A stretch of 64,000 bases of DNA from Micrasema longulum (taxonomy: Eukaryota; Arthropoda; Insecta; Trichoptera; Brachycentridae): NCBI GenBank assembly GCA_022494885.1, contig JAGVSM010004262.1, positions 62,001 through 126,000 of the forward strand. Reading direction: 5' to 3'. Made by a program: the position numbers and the translations under genes. Below, in pieces: positions 23,795 through 34,712 of this stretch. The notes under the pieces are model-generated. The model was given only the letters and a program-made list of their open reading frames with translations, was not told the DNA's origin and did no database searches. The first letter of the stretch is position 1. Each line of letters opens with the position of its first letter.

Positions 23795-24541
23795 TTAATA
23801 CATCCGAAATAGTAAGAAAACATTATATAAGAAATATAAAAAACACAGTACTTCACACCAGCTATATAAATTACATTTATTACTATCACTATCAATAAGT
23901 ATTGAGTAATATTTTTTAATTTCGACACTTTTGGATTTTCTATTCGACTTTTCGTGTTTTAGCTCATCGGGCAGCTTATGAAATTCGGAATGGCCAATAT
24001 TTTCTAGAAATTTTCTGCCAAACTTCGTTGACCGAAACTTAGACTCACGAAGATTCCTTGAGTAACGCGTATTGTAATTGTGAATATCATGACCAAATGT
24101 GTATTTTAAATTTGTGTGAGCAGAAAAGTTTATGATATTCAAAATAGTATTGGTTATGTCATGCAGTGGCATCGCCTTGAGAGGAAGTATTTTTGTCTGT
24201 CGATAGATATCCTTGACACGGGAATCCCATTTCAGTCCAAGAATGTTTCTCAGAGCTCTGTTCTGAAGAACTTGTATTTCCGAGATCTGATTTTTGCTGG
24301 CGAAACCCCGCATACATGATAGATAGGATAGGTGGGAATGTATTATAGCGTTGTAGAGGGCAACCAAAAAGGAATGAAGAAGCAAGCCACGAAGTCTATG
24401 CAATACGCCAGTTACTGGTGCTATTTTTGATTTTACATGTTCAAATTGGTAGCTCCATGGAAGTTCGAAGTCAATAAATAGTCCGTTTGTTGGGTTATAC
24501 TGCAACCATCTATTATGTATCAAACAACTATTATGCAACAA
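23795..24541 (-). pseudogene. LINE reverse transcriptase C-terminal half, longest TE frame in the window
   Basis: A minus-strand frame of 248 codons covers the end of the RT domain and the thumb/C-terminal region. Motifs in order are FIDFELPWSYQFEHVKSKIA (the wider W..H...K pattern after RT), LRGLLLHSFLVALYNAIIHS, HLSYLSCMRGFA, IQVLQNRALRNILGLKW, then GHDIHNYNTRYSRNLR and HKLPDELKHE before the C-terminus. These match Jockey/CR1/Rex1-type non-LTR elements. The catalytic YxDD is upstream and absent. The frame is intact over its whole length, indicating recent insertion or little decay. A related shorter piece lies at 12130-12340. The plus frame at 24116-24319 is its shadow. Confidence 0.85.
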
Positions 24542-24599
24542 TCAATTATGTATTTATATGTATATTTATACTCGTTACCTAAGTAGTAGTTTTAAATAA

Positions 24600-24945
24600 T
24601 AATACATGTAATTTATTTTTTTTAATTATCGTTTAGTGTTATTAATTTTTTTTTTCGTCAATATGTGTTATTTTTTTAGTTTTTTTCTTTTTTACAGGTT
24701 CAAAATATTTATATGACCGAACGTTTTCTTTTTAAAATATTTTCATAACTGGTAATATAATTTTTAAACTGTGTATCTTTTTTTTAATCCTTAATTTGTA
24801 AATAACTGTTGAGTAATAATTTGTTTTCAATACTATATTTTACTTTTAATTCCATTTCCATGGATGTAGTTTATTGTATATGCAACTTATACGAAAAGGC
24901 ACTAAGTGCCGTTTATTTCAATAAATTAAATTAATATCCTTTTAA
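24600..24945 (+). mobile_element. LINE 3' UTR with terminal hairpin, plus strand
   Basis: An AT-rich stretch ends with a small perfect hairpin GGCACTAAGTGCC at 24898-24910 and TTTATTTCAATAAATTAAATT. That arrangement is characteristic of LINE 3' ends in insect genomes. No coding part was recognised. It lies tail-out next to the minus-strand LINE at 23795-24541. Confidence 0.45.
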
Positions 24946-26219
24946 CCTCATTTACAGCTGTCGCATTTCGGTTCAAATTTATTTAAACTTTGAGAAGCGT
25001 CAGCTGAAATTATCGGTTTCTTGCTGAACTAGATGCTAGTCTGATTTTTTTTACCTTATTTGTCAAAGATGTGGTGAAATTGTGTAATTGTTTTTAGTAA
25101 TTATACAAACCAGCTATTTATATTTTAAGATAATATACGCTGAGTTTTTAACATCAAACTGCTGTGTTACAAAATACAATAATAATATAATTAGTTTTAA
25201 TCTATCCCGAGCGATGCCGGATTCTACCGGAAACCTTGTCATGCATACGCATTTCGCCAGCTCTTCAAGCTCTCCAGATACTGTAATGCAACGAAAATAT
25301 TTCAAGAAGCTAAGGTTCCTTCTTTCGATTATTCCCTGATATTAAGGATCCGTATGTTTCGGTGAGAGTCGGAAGAATAAGAAACATTCTGATTCTTGCA
25401 GTCCAACTGATGCTAATTGGCCAGTTAACCTGAAGTCATCGGATTTTAAAGACCTCCTGTAAGATTTATGTTGCAAATCATCTGTAAGATGAAGTGTTAA
25501 AAATGTATATGGAAACAGTAGTACTGCACTCCTCTACTTGGTTTCTGAAATAAAGTGTTCTATATAAGCAGATATGGTAGGTATAATGTTTACAAAAGCT
25601 ATCAAGATAAACAAATATAAAACGTTTTCTTCATTTTTTCAACATTTTCAAAATTAATTCTAATCCAGTTTCACCCCAAATAATTTTCTTCCTAGACCAT
25701 TGTGTTTTTAAAATATCCCCAAGTTATTTCAGTGTTTGGTTTGCAGCCACCTGGGTCCTTCTTTTTTAAGATGCGTATCTAATAGACTTTAAAAAAAATT
25801 AACCCTGCCAGACGCAGACAGCGCGCGGCGACTGCCGGGTCCGGGGTCGTAGGGTGAACTTAACAGTACTAGGTAGTAAAGTCATAATTAACATTAGCAT
25901 TGTGAATGAAGAATTGATAAAAAATAGCAATATTCAGTAGCGTGTTTTCAAAGTACTTACCAATTCATTTTTATAAAATGATAAAAAAACCTAAAAGAAA
26001 TTCTGATTGATCTGAAATAGGGTTTTAATCAATTTAAATTACCAAAAATACAAAATGCTTACCAAATCCAGCTAAATCAATTGATGTACCCAGACAAGAA
26101 ATTAACAATTATAATTGTCCTCGCTAGTACAAGGCCAGCTGCCTGACTCCTCTTTTTTTTCGAGAATTTCCTCCCCAATAGGGGAAACTCACTTATTTTT
26201 ACAATTTTCAAGTAATACG
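24946..26219. other. intergenic DNA with a short GC-rich word cluster
   Basis: Frames at 25088-25339 and 25114-25305 overlap on opposite strands and have no domain. A GC-rich cluster at 25805-25855 resembles part of the pocket at 10165-10360. Nothing else was recognised. Confidence 0.4.
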
Positions 26220-27232
26220 TCTATTTATTTATTTATTTATTTTAAAGAAACAATCAGTCGACAATGATATAATAACATTTATAAAAAAATACAGTTTAAA
26301 GACAGACCAGCAAAGTTTCTAAATAAAAATCATAAATATTATTAAATTGTGTTACAACAAAAGGATGTGTTCATATGTATTAGTATTAGAGTAAGTGTAG
26401 GTGTGTGTTTATGTGTATTAATGTGGGAGTAAGTGTTCGGGAGTTTGCATCATTAAATAGTAAGTGGGATCTTATCGCAGCCAGAAATAATAAGTCTTAA
26501 TTTATTTTTAAATAAATGAAGGGGTATGTAAAAATATATCAATAGATGAAAAAAAAAACATTATAGTTAGGGCAAGAACGATAGAGGAAAGAGTTTTGTG
26601 CATAGTTAGTGCTACATACTGGTAGATAGAATAAATACTTATTTCTTGTCACGCGGAAGGGCACATTAAGCTTAATTTTAGAGAATAGGTTAAAAGAGTC
26701 TACTTTATTTTTTAATCATTTATGTAAATAGCATAATTCAGATACAGTGCGTCTATTTTCAAGGCTAAAAACTCCATTTTGTTTGGCAGATTGGCTGTAA
26801 GTACAAAGCGTTTTATTGTTTTTATAATCTAGGTATTTAAAAAAATTTCGTTAAACATTTTCAATGCTTTCTATGTTTGTTATGTATTGTGGGCTCCACA
26901 TAACGGATGCAAACTACAAATTACTGCGTACAAAAGTGTTGTATAAAGTTTTTAATGTATTTGGTTTTTTAAAAGGTTTGGAAATTCTTAAAATGAATCC
27001 CAGCATTTGGTCAGCTTTTCTAACATTAGAATTTTTATGAGACCCGAACAGCAATCTATTATCAAGAATAACTTCTAAGTCTCTAATTTCGCTACACCGT
27101 GATATGGAATTATCTTTGATCGTATAATTGTGCGTAAAAAAAATTGCACTTTTAGTGAATGTCATTGAATAACATTCTATGAAATACTGTCGGATTCCCG
27201 CTAAAACGGTAATTGCATTGTCCACGCCCCTG
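26220..27232 (-). pseudogene. LINE 3' fragment, minus strand
   Basis: The minus frame 27225-26914 encodes YSMTFTKSAIFFTHNYTIKD, then EIRDLEVILDNRLLFGSHKN, VRKADQMLGFILRISKPF and LYNTFVRSNL. It continues past 26914 with a WSPQY-like segment. The IRDLGVxLDxxLxFxxH and LGFILRxSxxF patterns are standard for Jockey/CR1-type RT proteins just after the catalytic domain. A long 3' part runs to a CTATTTATTTATTTATTTAT simple tail at 26220-26240, marking the poly-A side. It is 5'-truncated at about 27232. Confidence 0.85.
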
Positions 27233-27689
27233 ATACGTCACGATTAATTAAAATATACAAAAACATAATTGCACTTACAGAGATATTTTTTTTGACGAAA
27301 TTCAACAGTTGATGCGCACAGACAACACACGTTGGCCATTACATCTATAAGTGTATTTAATCGGCGGGTAAGTGTTATCATTTTGTTTTTACCCGTAAGA
27401 AAAAAGCTTTTTTTTCATTTAATGTCGCATTTTCATGGAAACACCCTTCAGTATTATAAAGGTGGGTACATATCGCATTTACATTAAAGTAGAGTCAATA
27501 GTATCTTAGACTGGAAATATATATATTTTTTAATATGTAATCTATTTATTTTAGATAATTGTACATTCTTTTTTTATTCCTTAACTAAAAAATAATGTAA
27601 ATACAAAAATAATTTAAAGAAACAAAACAACGTAATAAAATCCAGACGCTTTCCGATGACGCTCTATCCACGTATATATTTATATATAT
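27233..27689. other. AT-rich spacer between two LINE fragments
   Basis: No frame or repeat homologue was recognised. Confidence 0.45.
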
Positions 27690-28085
27690 TTTTTAAATCA
27701 TCGCTATCTCACGAAACGATGCGATATACCCAGCATCCCTTATCTCTTTTGGCAACTCATTAAACATCTCAAGTCGTCTTTTATGGTACAAATTGTTTTG
27801 AGTTTCCTGGATTCGTGTTTTGAGGAGTCCGAAACCAACACCTCCCCTCGTAGGATAGCGATGAATTTCGTTATCACGCTTAACATCACTAAACATGTAT
27901 TCGGGCAATAATTTATATTTTCAATCAAAATATTAACACCAATGTATTTTAAATTACTCTTTGTTTTACCGAAAGCATGTTCAGTACCGTCAACATAAAT
28001 ATGTTGAATTTTAGTATTTCTGCCAGATCTCAATATTGTCCTCATTCGCCTATTCTGAACTTTCTGCATGACATTTTATTAGAAT
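27690..28085 (-). pseudogene. LINE C-terminal fragment with frameshift, minus strand
   Basis: The minus strand reads MQKVQNRRMRTILRSGRNTK from 28069, the post-RT region where Q.R.MR.IL is diagnostic. After a shift it reads MPEYMFSDVKRDNEIHRYPT, then RRLEMFNELPKEIRDAGYIA, to a stop near 27693. The RYxTR and ELPxEIR motifs are the normal LINE ending. At least one frameshift separates the halves. Confidence 0.75.
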
Positions 28086-28790
28086 AAATTATATTACATT
28101 TGTATTAGAAAAAAATACAAGAACAATAATTGAACGTAGTTATGCAGAAAGCAGCCAGTCCACAATTTTGAAAAAATCGATATTGATGTGATCAGGTGCA
28201 GTAAAGTCAATTCTATGTTTTGCTAAAAACAACCAGACCGCTTTCATGCAAAAAAATGCAGTAACCGCCTTTTGAAAATTCTAGTCTATTTCAAAAACTG
28301 ACATTTCTCAATTTGCAGAAAACACCCACAAAACTAGAAAAACCTTAGGGTACTTTCAAAATCAATAAAACTAGTCGAATGCATAATTAAATTCTTGTTT
28401 GTTCTATAAAAAAAAATTCTATATTTATTGTTCATCATTTGTTAAACTCAAAAACATTCTAGCTGTTGTGCAGATTCGATTATTCACCCTTTTCACAAAA
28501 GTGCTATCATCTCAGTTTCACTGTTCTATGGCTGGCTGCTTTCTGCATAACTGCGTTCAATTTTAATGCTGCAAAACAATTGCCTAAAAAATTGAATTGC
28601 TTATATTTAAACCGAGATTTTTTCTTTTTCTATTTAAATTCCTACCTTTTCAGAATTTTAGTTGTTGATATACTCAAAATATGATGCAAATTATAGCTTA
28701 TTATCTCTAAATATTTTTTTTTTTTTACTTCATCCGTATTTTCTCCGTGAATATTTAGTTTATTGCGTTCTTTTATTATTTTATCGCTTA
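28086..28790. other. AT-rich intergenic DNA, nothing recognised
   Basis: The frame at 28466-28684 has no recognisable motif. The words CTGCTTTCTGCATAACT(G/A)CGTT occur inverted near 28138-28160 and 28535-28560, giving an imperfect inverted repeat of about 20 bases around a 380-base interior, which could be a small fold-back element. Confidence 0.35.
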
Positions 28791-28794
28791 CTTT

Positions 28795-29215
28795 CATATA
28801 ATTGAAGACAGTTTATTATGCTCTAGTACAGTCAAGCATTCAATATGCAATAGTTGGATGGGGAGGGGCTTATAACGTTTATCTAAGACCCTTCAAAGTT
28901 CCACAGAAAAAAAAAAAAAACTATATAAACCACTCTTGTTCTCAACTACCGAAATGTTCAAAGAATTTAATGTTTTAAGAGTGAAGGATATCTACGGAAA
29001 GTGTTGTATGCTCCAGGTGCATAAGGAGAGCCTCCCATCGGACCGTATTACGGGAAGGTCGCTCTACAGAGAATTAAAACTACCACGGCTAAACATCATT
29101 ATACTTTTATTGGACGGAAGCTTTTCAATAATTTACCACAAAATCTACGTCAAGAAATAAATTAAGGATAAATAAAAGAAAAGCTTCTTGACATAATTAA
29201 CATTAACTGTATTTT
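28795..29215 (+). pseudogene. LINE 3' fragment, plus strand
   Basis: The plus strand from about 28809 reads VYYALVQSSIQYAIVGWGGA (RT-distal region), an A-rich interruption at 28905-28920, then KPLLFSTTEMFKEFNVLRVK and LYRELKLPRLN. A shift restores GRKLFNNLPQNLRQEIN near 29115-29160. These are standard late motifs of CR1/Jockey-type proteins. The fragment carries two disruptions and no catalytic core. Confidence 0.8.
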
Positions 29216-30203
29216 GAAAATAAAGATGTTTGTTCAATATGTGCCTGTGTTTATAAATTTTTTGTTTTTATTTTTAAAAAATGTGTTATATTTTATCAAT
29301 TTTTAAAATTGTTCAATTTTTTATTTATTTTATTATTTTGTTTTGCATTTTTTGATTCTTTTTTATGTTATTTTGTAAACTTGCCAAACACAAGATCCAG
29401 ACTCTTTTTTGGAAAGTTCAACCTTTAGTGTTTTCTTTTACTGGATGTATTGTTTATTTATGCTTATAAAGGTTTTTCTTAAAAAATATATAAAAAATTG
29501 CTGTTTGAAACATTTAATATTACATTATGTTTCAAGCTTATTTCGAAAACAAAAGCAGAAGCACTTACATCTACATAGGATTGTAGGTGAAAAACGCATT
29601 TAAATTTATCATAGCTCTTTCTTTACATCGAGTTTTTACCACATTCCCTTTTTCCTATCCTACATGTTAAAAAGCCTTTGAAGTACAAACTTAGCGAAAA
29701 TCCTTACTTAAAAAATGATGAAGTTAAACATCTTCTGATTTATGGTTAGTGAGCGTGAATAAGTAAGCAATAAGTAGAGAAGTTACTGCCCCTAACTTGG
29801 TGTAATTCATAAAACTTCAGAAAATGGTGGCTAGAAATAATTCGTGTCTCTGATCTCTCTAACATGCCATGCCCCCCCCCGTGTCACTTCCCGCAGTATT
29901 CCCCTTCCGAAGGAGTAGGAAGCCGGTTGATTCTCCGTCCCTACCCTAGACTACCCTCAACCCCCAGATCCGCCCCCCTCCCTCGAGTTGTACAACTCTC
30001 CTTGCCCGACTGACTCGCGGAGATAATCATAGTAACTGTGCTGTATGTCTAATCAAATATTTACGCGGGATTAACATATATCATCATTATTATCGGGATA
30101 CACTTTGCTTCATTAAGTTAGTGTTCAATTTTTAGAAATCCTATTTAGGGTTTGATTCGGCCTGTCCTTATGATTGTGTTATATCGTAACATATCAGTGG
30201 TTT
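29216..30203. other. intergenic DNA with a C-rich patch
   Basis: 29220-29760 is AT-rich. 29872-30005 is pyrimidine-rich and GC-rich, with a run of ten C at about 29872. No gene was supported. Confidence 0.4.
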
Positions 30204-30207
30204 TTAA

Positions 30208-30663
30208 AGGGCCGTATAGATAATATGACAATATTGTCATGTATAAGCTCCGTGGACAGCCTCGACCGCGCAGGACTGCACGCTGGGACAATACAAAAAT
30301 TCAGCCGCAGTTCACACGTGAGCGCTGCGAAAATGAATGCATGACGGCGCGTGGCGTTCGTTACGAGCGAATTCATGAAAAATAGTATGAATTTTACACC
30401 AAGATGTATTGCAATTTTTAAAGGACGAACTAAATTCGGCAAATCAAGACAATCGCTATTGTCGCAAGGTCCTGTCCGCACGTGTTCACACGAGGACAAT
30501 GTGGCGCGCAGTGGTGGGGGTAATCATTGTTACGCGGAGACAGGTGTCTACCTCGGTGGCGAGGTCTTGGGACAATTTTTGTCCTTCAAATTGCTGCTTA
30601 CACGTGGACAGCGGTAGAGTCCTGGGACAAAACAATATAATATTGTCTACGTGTAAACCCCCT
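30208..30663. mobile_element. TTAA-flanked MITE of 456 bases
   Basis: TTAA stands immediately outside both ends (30204-30207 and 30664-30667). The ends are inverted: the left begins AGGGCCGTATAGA with GACAATATTGTC shortly after, and the right, reverse-complemented, begins AGGGGGTTTACACGTAGACA with ATATT. GACAAT/ATTGTC words recur inside (30279, 30449, 30496, 30570, 30640). TTAA target duplication is the signature of the piggyBac group, though the AGGG terminus is not its usual CCC start. It has no transposase, so it is non-autonomous. The frames at 30194-30499, 30351-30617 and 30409-30756 are by-products. Confidence 0.6.
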
Positions 30664-30821
30664 TTAACATTTTCAATATTTTATTCGGGGGAGCAATCGG
30701 CATGCACTTCGTTACATTTCAATTATATATATTTTTTAAACATGTTACTCGTATAACCTCCGTTGATAGCATTAGTTAAACAGAACTTTAATCGTGTTAT
30801 CATTAATTATAATAAAACATC

Positions 30822-31013
30822 GTCATCATTTCCTTATCCGCGCCTAATGGTACATAGAACACTGCATTCTTAGGCTAATCGCAATGTATTATTGACCATT
30901 TTTAATTATATGTACGACGGCAAGATGATCAGGTTCACAAGGACTGTGAAATATTTCAAGATGACCTCACTGGGGATCGAACCCGGGACCTCACTCGGCG
31001 CGGTAGGCATAGT
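30822..31013 (-). mobile_element. tRNA-derived SINE, family A
   Basis: This is the minus-strand head with B-box GGTTCGATCCCC (reverse of GGGGATCGAACCC at 30973-30985). The body words TAATGGTACATAG and GGCAAGATGATCAG are shared with 4533-4778. It is more diverged than the other copies. Confidence 0.65.
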
Positions 31014-31209
31014 GTTGTATAGTAAAATATAAATTTAAAAAATGTGTTGGGGGTATAAAATCAATTTTTTTATGAATAATAATTCATGTCCGTTGTTCCT
31101 AATTACTAAAAAAATGATTTATCAAGGTGGTGACGATGGTCACCGTCTGTCACGCCGCTTCTCTTCCAAAGAGGTTAAATTAGCGTGGAATTCGCCAGTA
31201 GTTTTTTTT

Positions 31210-31612
31210 TACCAACCCAATAATAAATACGGGAAAAGAACACTAGAGTACAATATACCAAAAATGTATAATATGCTCCCATTAAATATAAAAAATCAAA
31301 AAAACTTATCTGGCTCATGTGAAGGACGTCTGCTGAGAATCTGGCTTTTAAAACGTGGTTTTTTGTATTGAATTTTTTTGTGTTTTTCTTTTTTATTTGG
31401 ACCGTTTTTAAATATTTTTTTATATATTTTCTTTTTTTCCATAGTAATGAGAGTTTTTATATGTTTATAGAATTTAAGAAATAAGATTATGTATGCATAT
31501 TAGAATTTAACTATAAGTACCTGCTGACGAACTGCATTTTATGCAGTTCAGTAGGACTTGATAATTTAAATGTTAATTTTTGTATGCTTTTGATAAATAA
31601 ATAAATAATAGT
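31210..31612 (+). pseudogene. LINE 3' end with terminal hairpin, plus strand
   Basis: The frame 31042-31371 ends in NNKYGKRTLEYNIPKMYNML then KNQKNLSG and RLLRIWLLKRGFLY, the same family as the minus-strand copy at 16795-17160. The 3' UTR has the hairpin GAACTGCAT/ATGCAGTTC at 31529-31549 and ends in AAATAAATAAATAATA at 31595-31610. The start of homology upstream of 31210 is unclear. Confidence 0.75.
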
Positions 31613-31732
31613 ACATTCACGCAATCGAAGTGTTAATATAAACTAAAACTACAATAGCGAAAAAAATAAACTTGCAATACGATACTTCTATTATTATAGT
31701 TTTGTATCAATAATAATCTACATTACTCCATT

Positions 31733-31955
31733 AATGTGGAACTCAATTTTATCTACAAAGTAAAATTAAGTTTTCTGTATGAAAAATATTATATGTTTAC
31801 AATTTTTTTTTCTAAACATGTTCCATTACCGATTACCGACGAAGATACTTTGAATTTTCATACAAATATACACAATTTCGTACTTAAATATCAATGTTAG
31901 TTTATACCGTCTCAGTATATACCGATGAAGATAGCCGTTCATAATCGCGGCCCAG
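31733..31955 (+). repeat. dispersed repeat R1, copy 2 (right half)
   Basis: Shared words with 8405-8582 and 39375-39545 are TTTTATCTACAAAGTAAAAT, TTTTCTGTATG, AACATGTTC, TTACCGA, ATATCAATG, TATACCGATGAAGATAG and TTCATAATCGCGGCC. Confidence 0.6.
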
Positions 31956-33274
31956 GGCTGGTATTTTAAACGCTTTAATAGTGCGGTATAGCGCATATTT
32001 AGAACCAAATACGCGAGAGCGAGATCTCATACACTATTTTACACACCCAAAAACCTTAGGAATGCAAGGGTGAATTTACCTATTAATATGGCTATTCGCT
32101 TGTTGCATACGGCTTCTGCTCAAAATATGGGCATAGTTTTCTGTAAATACTGTCAGTTTAGCAGTTATCTGCTTTCTGTTCATTATCTTGTAATTCGTAA
32201 TATTATTCTACCTCATTTTCAGTCTACAATTATTAAATAAATCAATAATAATATTAAAATATGATACATAAATTTTTATTGTAGTAGAAACCGTATGTAT
32301 TATTTACTTATACATTCACAATAACTAAAATTATGTACATATACATATATTGTTTAGCAAACTTTACATGAATTCTTTTGGCGGGAAGATTTATTATTGC
32401 GTACAACGTTGCGTATCAAAATTAATATCACTCGTGCTGATATATCTGGCTATTAAAATGTTTTTAAAATGTTAGCGCGTAATTATAATTTAACTGTATT
32501 TTTGGTACGTTAAACAATTTATGTTTGAATTATAGAGCTATTCTCGCGAACGAGGTTTATTCTGCCTTCTCTAGAGCGTGTCAGCCACGTGGCCACGTGG
32601 AACCCACGCCGGCTATGGCAAGTACTTACCTCCGCGCGGTTAGGGCGTGTTCCTACTACGAGTACAAATTCATTGATCGCATACCACGTGTCTACAATCA
32701 TAATAATATATCGATACTGCTGACTCGCTAACAACGTACAGCTCGGTTCAGTTGATAAATATCGATCAACCAATACTCAAATATCCGCGACCAAATAAAT
32801 ATAGAAATAAAAAAAAATAAAAAACCTTTAAATTTATCTAAATTATTTCAAACATGTCTTTCAAATTATTTATATTTATGTAAGAATATGTTTATGTGTG
32901 CACTTTTTAAAAATTTAAATAAAATATTTTGATTTTATGCGTAAATTTTGGTTGATTTCTACATTGGTACATTTTATACCTTTATAGTTTTATGTAATAA
33001 GATTAACAGTTTATTTAATGTCCGAATTTTGAAAGTCATTGGTTTGACAGAAAATTTATAAAAAATAAATATTTGTGTTTTTATGGTTTACCCATAGAAT
33101 ATGTATTTGGATTTTTGAAGTTATTTTTAACGAGTTTTTTTAAATATATTTTTTTCAAAAAATAAACCGCTTAATTTCTATTTTAGAGGATTTTCAGCAG
33201 CTGGGAAAGAGGGATATGGAAGGATGTTACGAAAAATTCACAACACCCAGACCAATAGGGAATAATCTTTCTTG
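31956..33274. other. intergenic DNA containing an E-box cluster
   Basis: The stretch is AT-rich except for 32545-32700, which is GC-richer and holds three CACGTG words. Frames on both strands there (32525-32731 plus and 32519-32773 minus) have no domain. No other feature was recognised. Confidence 0.4.
32586..32690. promoter_or_regulatory. cluster of three canonical E-boxes
   Basis: CACGTG stands at 32586-32591, 32594-32599 and 32685-32690. The first two are separated by two bases. CACGTG is bound by bHLH factors such as Max/Myc/Mnt and the CLOCK/CYCLE pair. The local GC rise supports a regulatory patch, but no core promoter or transcript evidence was found. Confidence 0.3.
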
Positions 33275-33362
33275 GGTTTTTTTTTCTTGTAACTGGCGGA
33301 AATCGAACCCACGACGCCAGTTTTATAGTTGGCTGCCTAACTATCTGCGCCACGGGCCTGTA
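33275..33362 (-). mobile_element. tRNA-derived SINE head, family C
   Basis: On the minus strand the head reads CAGGCCCGTGGCGCAGATAG (A-box side) from 33361, with a B-box-like GGGTTCGATTTCC at about 33300-33313. It abuts or overlaps the family B element at 33352-33475. The 5' stem partner is missing, so it is not called as a tRNA gene. Confidence 0.5.
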
Positions 33363-33475
33363 AATAACTTACTACTAGAAAATGGGAATCAAATTAAGGT
33401 GAAGCGGTGTTCGAACCTCGGACCTATGATTAGTGAGTCCGCGACACTACCACGGGACCTCAACCCGCTTTATTA
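33352..33475 (-). mobile_element. tRNA-derived SINE, family B
   Basis: The minus-strand head is GCGGGTTGAGGTCCCGTGG, the B-box-like GGTTCGAACACC is reversed at 33408-33420, and the tail CCCATTTTCTAGTAG is reversed at about 33375-33390. Family members lie at 2455, 40940 and 42691. Confidence 0.65.
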
Positions 33476-33714
33476 AGATATACCTTGATATGTAAATATA
33501 GATGAAGGCGTTTTAAATGGAATTTTTAGAAATGAAAATTGGTACCTACAGTTGGCTTTTCAATACAGTTGGGCAGGTTTAATGTTTAAGGCATATTTCA
33601 TACTGCAATAATTATTGTAATACAATTGTTTTTTGAATCTTGAAGTGATAAGGGCACGCCTCTAAGGTTTTAATAAAATAATCAATGCAACGTTTTGTTT
33701 CCTTATTGATTTAT

Positions 33715-33880
33715 TTTATTTGCACCACAAAACAGGTCAGAAGGCCCAATCACAGTTGTGAAATACAGCACAGAGCACTTAGGCTTGAGAAAAATCTTAT
33801 TCAATTTTTGTGATCTCACCGGGAATCAAACCCATAATCCTCCGCGCGTGAGACAAACCATTGTACCACGGGAGCTGCAA
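33715..33880 (-). mobile_element. tRNA-derived SINE, family D
   Basis: The minus-strand head is GCAGCTCCCGTGGTACAATG from 33880, with a B-box-like GGTTTGATTCCCGG at about 33819-33832. The tail holds the words AACAGGTCAGAAGGC (plus-strand spelling), which recur as AACAGGTCAGGAGGC at 57951-57965. Confidence 0.55.
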
Positions 33881-34576
33881 TAATATTATAAAATAAAATG
33901 TTTTTTTAGTATATTATGCTATTAAAGCTTAGTAATTTGTCGTAAGTATATCTTCTACTTGTGGAGCGAAAAGCCCACCTCTCTTATCTGCCTTAGGAAA
34001 TAAATTCGAATAATGATAATGGGAACAAATTGGTCGAAAGTTTGTCCGTAATTTCCCGGTCGGGAGTCGGGACCACGCGTCGTGCCCTGCAGGTACCCCT
34101 AACAGGGTTAAATTCTGGGTAGGTACCCTTCGGAGTTCATCCTGAACACGGTAATAAAACAGGTGTCCCTCCATACATTATTTGGTGAGGCTGCTCCCGT
34201 ATGCGACACGTGTTTCCCGCCAGAATCGATCCTCGATATGGCCGCGGTGCGCGCGCAACCTCCTCTCCCGGCGCGGGGGGCTTCCCGCCTAAATCAACTC
34301 CAGAAAGGGTAGGTGTAGGTACTAGGTAGCAGGGAAGGCTCCTATTGTAATGCTCCTGTCCACAAAAAGCATTGTTATTATTCCGCTCGAAACCAGCCAA
34401 CTTTCACTAAACTCGGAAACACTACCGCGAGCGTACTCGTATTCGATTGCCGAAACCACGTGATATTTTTCCCGGATATAATAAAATATCATCGTCAATC
34501 AATATTTTTTACATTTACAATAAAAACAGCACTTCATTTAGTAATTTAAATATTCAAATACAAAGAATATGTACTT
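33881..34576. other. moderate-GC intergenic DNA
   Basis: 34040-34440 is GC-rich, with several GGTACC words and no repeat homologue. Minus frames at 33929-34174 and 34137-34400 overlap by phase and lack domains. A CACGTG lies at 34457-34462. No gene was supported. Confidence 0.4.
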
Positions 34577-34712
34577 TGGCGGACTTACTGCCAAAAGTAA
34601 TATCTTCCAGTCAACTAAAAAACTGGCTGGTCAAAAAAAGATTTAGTCTAAAATTTGTACGAAAAAATATATCAAAAGACGCATATACGATATGGATAAA
34701 CCTAATAAATTA
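34577..34712 (+). repeat. dispersed remnant T, copy 2 (possible LINE tail)
   Basis: See copy 1 at 12837-12948. The frame here reads LADLLPKVISSSQLKNWLVK then KRFSLKFVRKNISKDAYTIW and stops at 34711-34713. The LPxxxxSSxLKxWLxxxxF pattern resembles a LINE C-terminus. Confidence 0.5.

Noticed and set aside
24116..24319. 67-codon plus frame
   Set aside because: It is the antisense shadow of the LINE frame at 23795-24541.
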